From Globodera rostochiensis (lineage: Eukaryota; Nematoda; Chromadorea; Rhabditida; Heteroderidae): a stretch of DNA of 64,000 nucleotides. Below are positions 61,371 to 64,000 of the stretch, in pieces (within the stretch, counting starts at the first letter, position 1; every line of letters starts with the position of its first letter). Location of the stretch: contig JAEVLN010000009.1 of the NCBI GenBank assembly GCA_018350325.1, positions 1,261,388 through 1,325,387 of the forward strand, written 5' to 3'. The notes beneath the pieces are model-generated. The model did no database searches, was not told where the DNA came from, and saw only the letters and a program-made list of their open reading frames with translations. Made by a program: the position numbers and the translations under genes.

Positions 61371-62791
61371 AAACTGAGCGGGTGTTCCATATTTCTATTT
61401 AAGCCAGGGTTGCCAACAAAAGCAGTTTTTTGCATAAATGTGAGTTTTTAAGCATCTTTCTCGACACCAACAATTTTTCTCTACTATTCGGGCCTGGAAA
61501 TATGAAATAAAAGTCGGAACATTGTGATCATAATTTATTTTCCGTTACTACATTTTTGTTTAAAAAATTTCAAAAAAGCAATTTATTGCAAATAATTGCA
61601 AAATAAGGGCTGAGGCCTCAAATAAGGACAAATCTTACAAATAAGGACAAATCTTACAAATAAGGACATTTTTAATTTATAAGATTAGGACCTCCAAATA
61701 AAGACAAATCTTGGCACCCATGATTTAAGCCTAGGCTAGTTCGCTGGAAGCTGTTGTTTTTTAAATGAATGGAATGGGCTCCGCAAATGGACAATTCCCC
61801 GTTTTGTTACAATAAAATTTGGTTGAATTTATAGTATATGTTACGGATATTTTTGGAAAATTCTAAAATGTTGAAAAGTCGATAACTTTTTTTAACAAAC
61901 AAAATGCCATTCGAAAGCTCTAAATGAAAAGAATCATTTGGAGAAAAAAGCCAAGTGGCTCAATTCAGCGGGAATCCGCCGGTCTCGACTGTTTACACAT
62001 TTATTTTGTCTTTCTCTTAATTCGGGGTTTGAATTTTCACGTATTTTGTATACTTTATGCTTTTTATTCGATTACAAATTTGGTTTATTTTCTTTGATCG
62101 GTTAAAGAAATGCTGGTACTGAATGCGCAGACATCGAATTAGGTATACTGATTCAATCAAAAGTCTGAATCAAGAAAACGACATTTTCAATGTTTATTCA
62201 ACATTGATTTGTATCCAAATTCCGTTCGTCCTCAGTTCTTTCTCTTTTTGGGCTCACTCGGACCTTCGTTTTCGTCAAGCAATCTGAAAATAGAATATTA
62301 AAAAATGAAATGCGCGTGGGTGCGGGGGGGGGGGACATGGTTGCGTCGAAACATTTCGATTTCGAGGTTTTTCTTTCGTTTCGATTTCGAAACCGAAGGT
62401 GGACGGACTTTTTGGACCGATTAAAAAAATATGTGTCTTAAAAACAGTTTGATACTCGAGATCAAATCGATCGAGATTCTCGATCGATCTCAATCGACGA
62501 GATTTTTTCGTGCTTCAAGATTTATAGACAGATTCTCGATCGATCCTCAAGTCCGGTCTCTATTTGGTACCAATCGAAAGCTTTTGTTGGCTAAATTTTG
62601 TATTCAAATCAACGAGGTGAATTATAGAACCCTTTTTAAAAAAGTTATAATCAAAATCCCAAAAAAAAACACCTAGTTTTTCGCTTTTATTTATATTAAT
62701 CAATTTGTTTCTGCTAGCTTGACCCCAAAAGTCAAATGTACCATTTATGTGAATTTTCCTTTCGACAAAAACCCTAATGGAATTCGGGAAC
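61371..62791. other. Intergenic repeats, no gene recognised
   Basis: 61520-61700 has AAATAAGGACAAATCTTAC units in tandem (relatives at 39215-39310). 62330-62400 resembles the MITE at 40328, and 62450-62560 has GATCGA/TCGAGAT hairpin words like 519-666. Confidence 0.5.
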
Positions 62792-63534
62792 TTACCCGTC
62801 CCCGTCCCCGTCGCCGATGTCACTGTCGTTGACGTTAATTTCGAAGCGATTCCGCTTACGCCAACCGCGCCCAGCCGCCGCCTTTTCCCACCGGGCCCAT
62901 TTCGCTTCGTCGCGCTCAATTGGACAACGAACCAACAGCCAAAAGTCGTCTTCATCAACGCGTCGCTTTAAGCGTTGCAGCGCCAATCGCTCCCCCGTCA
63001 AATTGTTCCTCAGTTCAAATGGCACAATGCCACCGGAAAAACGAAGCCGAAAACAGATGATGAAATTGACCGCGTCCGTCGAATTGACAAATTCCTAAAT
63101 GGAATAAAGGAATTTAAAAATTGGAAAATGAACTATACTATAAAACTAAAAAAATCACCATTTTCGGGCGCTCCATTCTTTCCGAATCATAAAAATAGCA
63201 TCCCAAAAACTTCGGACGCCCATCCCCGCGGGGCGTGTGCAACCATTTGGCCAAAGCTTGGGCAGTAGAAGTGCCGGCACTGTCATTGACCGGCAAGAAC
63301 GGAAAAACATATTGGGATTTGATCAGCCGAAGTTTTGGACAATCCCGAAGAATGTCCGGAGGGAATTGGCGTAAGTTGTCATTAATCAACGGCCAAACCC
63401 GGTGACAAATGATTTCCCAGCTGCGGGGTTGGGGTTGGAATTGGAATGTTCCGCTGATGTGAACATTGAGCCCGTTGGAGTCGAAAAGTCGTCGAATTCT
63501 TTGGAGAAATTCGATGACAGTTTGGTCGATGTAA
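62792..63534 (-). CDS. F-box-associated-type protein, C-terminal part
   Basis: Two minus-strand exons: 63159-63534 (5' end open, acceptor TTTTAG upstream) and 62792-63094 (TAA), joined at a GTGATT donor. The first has [20 protein letters not shown] and [16 protein letters not shown]. The second has [39 protein letters not shown] and ends [16 protein letters not shown]. From memory this layout ([17 protein letters not shown]...N..TGE.L.L, L.VRCPI.RDE..W..WE) is that of a large F-box-associated family in cyst nematodes. No F-box is visible because the N-terminal part is outside or further upstream. GACGGGGACGGG codes a short GDGDG tail. Confidence 0.65.
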
Positions 63535-63559
63535 CTAAAAGTATGTAAAAATTGAACGA

Positions 63560-63900
63560 ATTTGAAGGACGACTTTTAAAGAGTTTAAAACATTTTTAAA
63601 CCGATAAATGAAAAGTTTCGGTTGGGGACAGTTTGGCGCGGCCGGTTTGGCGCCGTGCCGGTTTGGCGCTGGCCATTTTGGCGCCGTGCCGGTTTGGCGC
63701 TGGCCATTTTGGCGCCGTGCCGGTTAGGCGCTGGCCATTTTGGCGTTTGGCGCTGACCAGTTTAGCGCCCCTGGTAATTGGACACCTTGGCGCTGTTGCA
63801 CTTTTTAATTACCTATAAAAGCCGAAACAAGCTTAGGCGGTCAGGCCTAAACGTCTTGCGCCAAAACGACACGGCGCCAAAACGGCCGCGTAAAATTTCC
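63560..63900. repeat. 31-bp GGCGC repeats and palindrome
   Basis: Three to four copies of a 31-bp unit GGTTTGGCGCTGGCCATTTT plus GGCGCCGTGCC at 63635-63745, followed by TTGCGCCAAAACGACACGGCGCC as partial inverse near 63855-63885. Probably an inverted-repeat element in the upstream intron of the minus-strand gene. Confidence 0.7.
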
Positions 63901-64000
63901 GGGTCCGTAAAAGTTTAATGCAACAAATTTATTAAGTTTAGAAATGACCTTATTGTAAGGCGTTTAAATCCGATAATATTGTCAAGAAGCGGCTCTTGCG

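Overview
The window looks like a gene-dense but repeat-laden piece of a nematode genome, probably a tylenchid plant parasite and possibly a cyst nematode (inference). The signs are multi-exon genes with short AT-rich introns ending in TTTTAG or TTTCAG, splice-acceptor sequences just before several start codons (as expected for spliced leaders), a short run of the nematode telomere hexamer, several GC-AG introns, and families typical of nematodes: CYP2-clan P450s, a GT11 fucosyltransferase with nematode-style motifs, a thaumatin-like gene, and a gene resembling a large F-box-associated family of cyst nematodes. I built the exon models by hand from conserved motifs and matching splice phases. 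None was checked by alignment or RNA.

Layout. 1-1286: 3' end of a GT14 (core-2/I-branching) glycosyltransferase. 1.3-6.4 kb: transposon remains, including a 639-bp MULE-like element with a 9-bp target duplication. 6407-11766: P450 gene 1 (11 exons), with minisatellites in two introns. 13.1-14.1 kb, minus: broken thaumatin-like gene. 14.43-22.67 kb: a large inverted duplication. Each arm (about 1.8 kb) carries a gene for an unknown secreted protein (domain B). The spacer holds a GT31 galactosyltransferase fragment and a complete secreted endonuclease/exonuclease/phosphatase gene. In the right arm, domain B reads in phase into a GT11 fucosyltransferase (21672-24426). 24.76-37.47 kb: a 12.7-kb satellite with an 824-bp homopolymer block. 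39.1-40.1 kb, minus: LITAF-domain gene. 42202-46511: P450 gene 2 (15 exons). 47.4-51.0 kb, minus: Pumilio (PUF) gene with a partial internal duplication. 51906-60602: the TORC2 subunit Sin1, whose last intron holds a 2.2-kb minisatellite. 60.8-61.4 kb: unassigned exon with a hAT-like insertion. 62.8-63.5 kb, minus: F-box-associated-type gene, open at its 5' end.

How the genes relate. The two P450s are same-strand paralogues with the same intron phases and belong to xenobiotic or lipid metabolism. GT14, GT31 and GT11 are all glycan-building enzymes, but nothing shows an operon or cluster. PUF (mRNA control) and Sin1 (TORC2 signalling) look like housekeeping regulators. Many conserved exons carry exactly one extra or missing base, often in a short homopolymer, and parts of the satellite look like an unpolished consensus. 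Single frameshifts here should be treated as possible assembly errors before genes are called dead.
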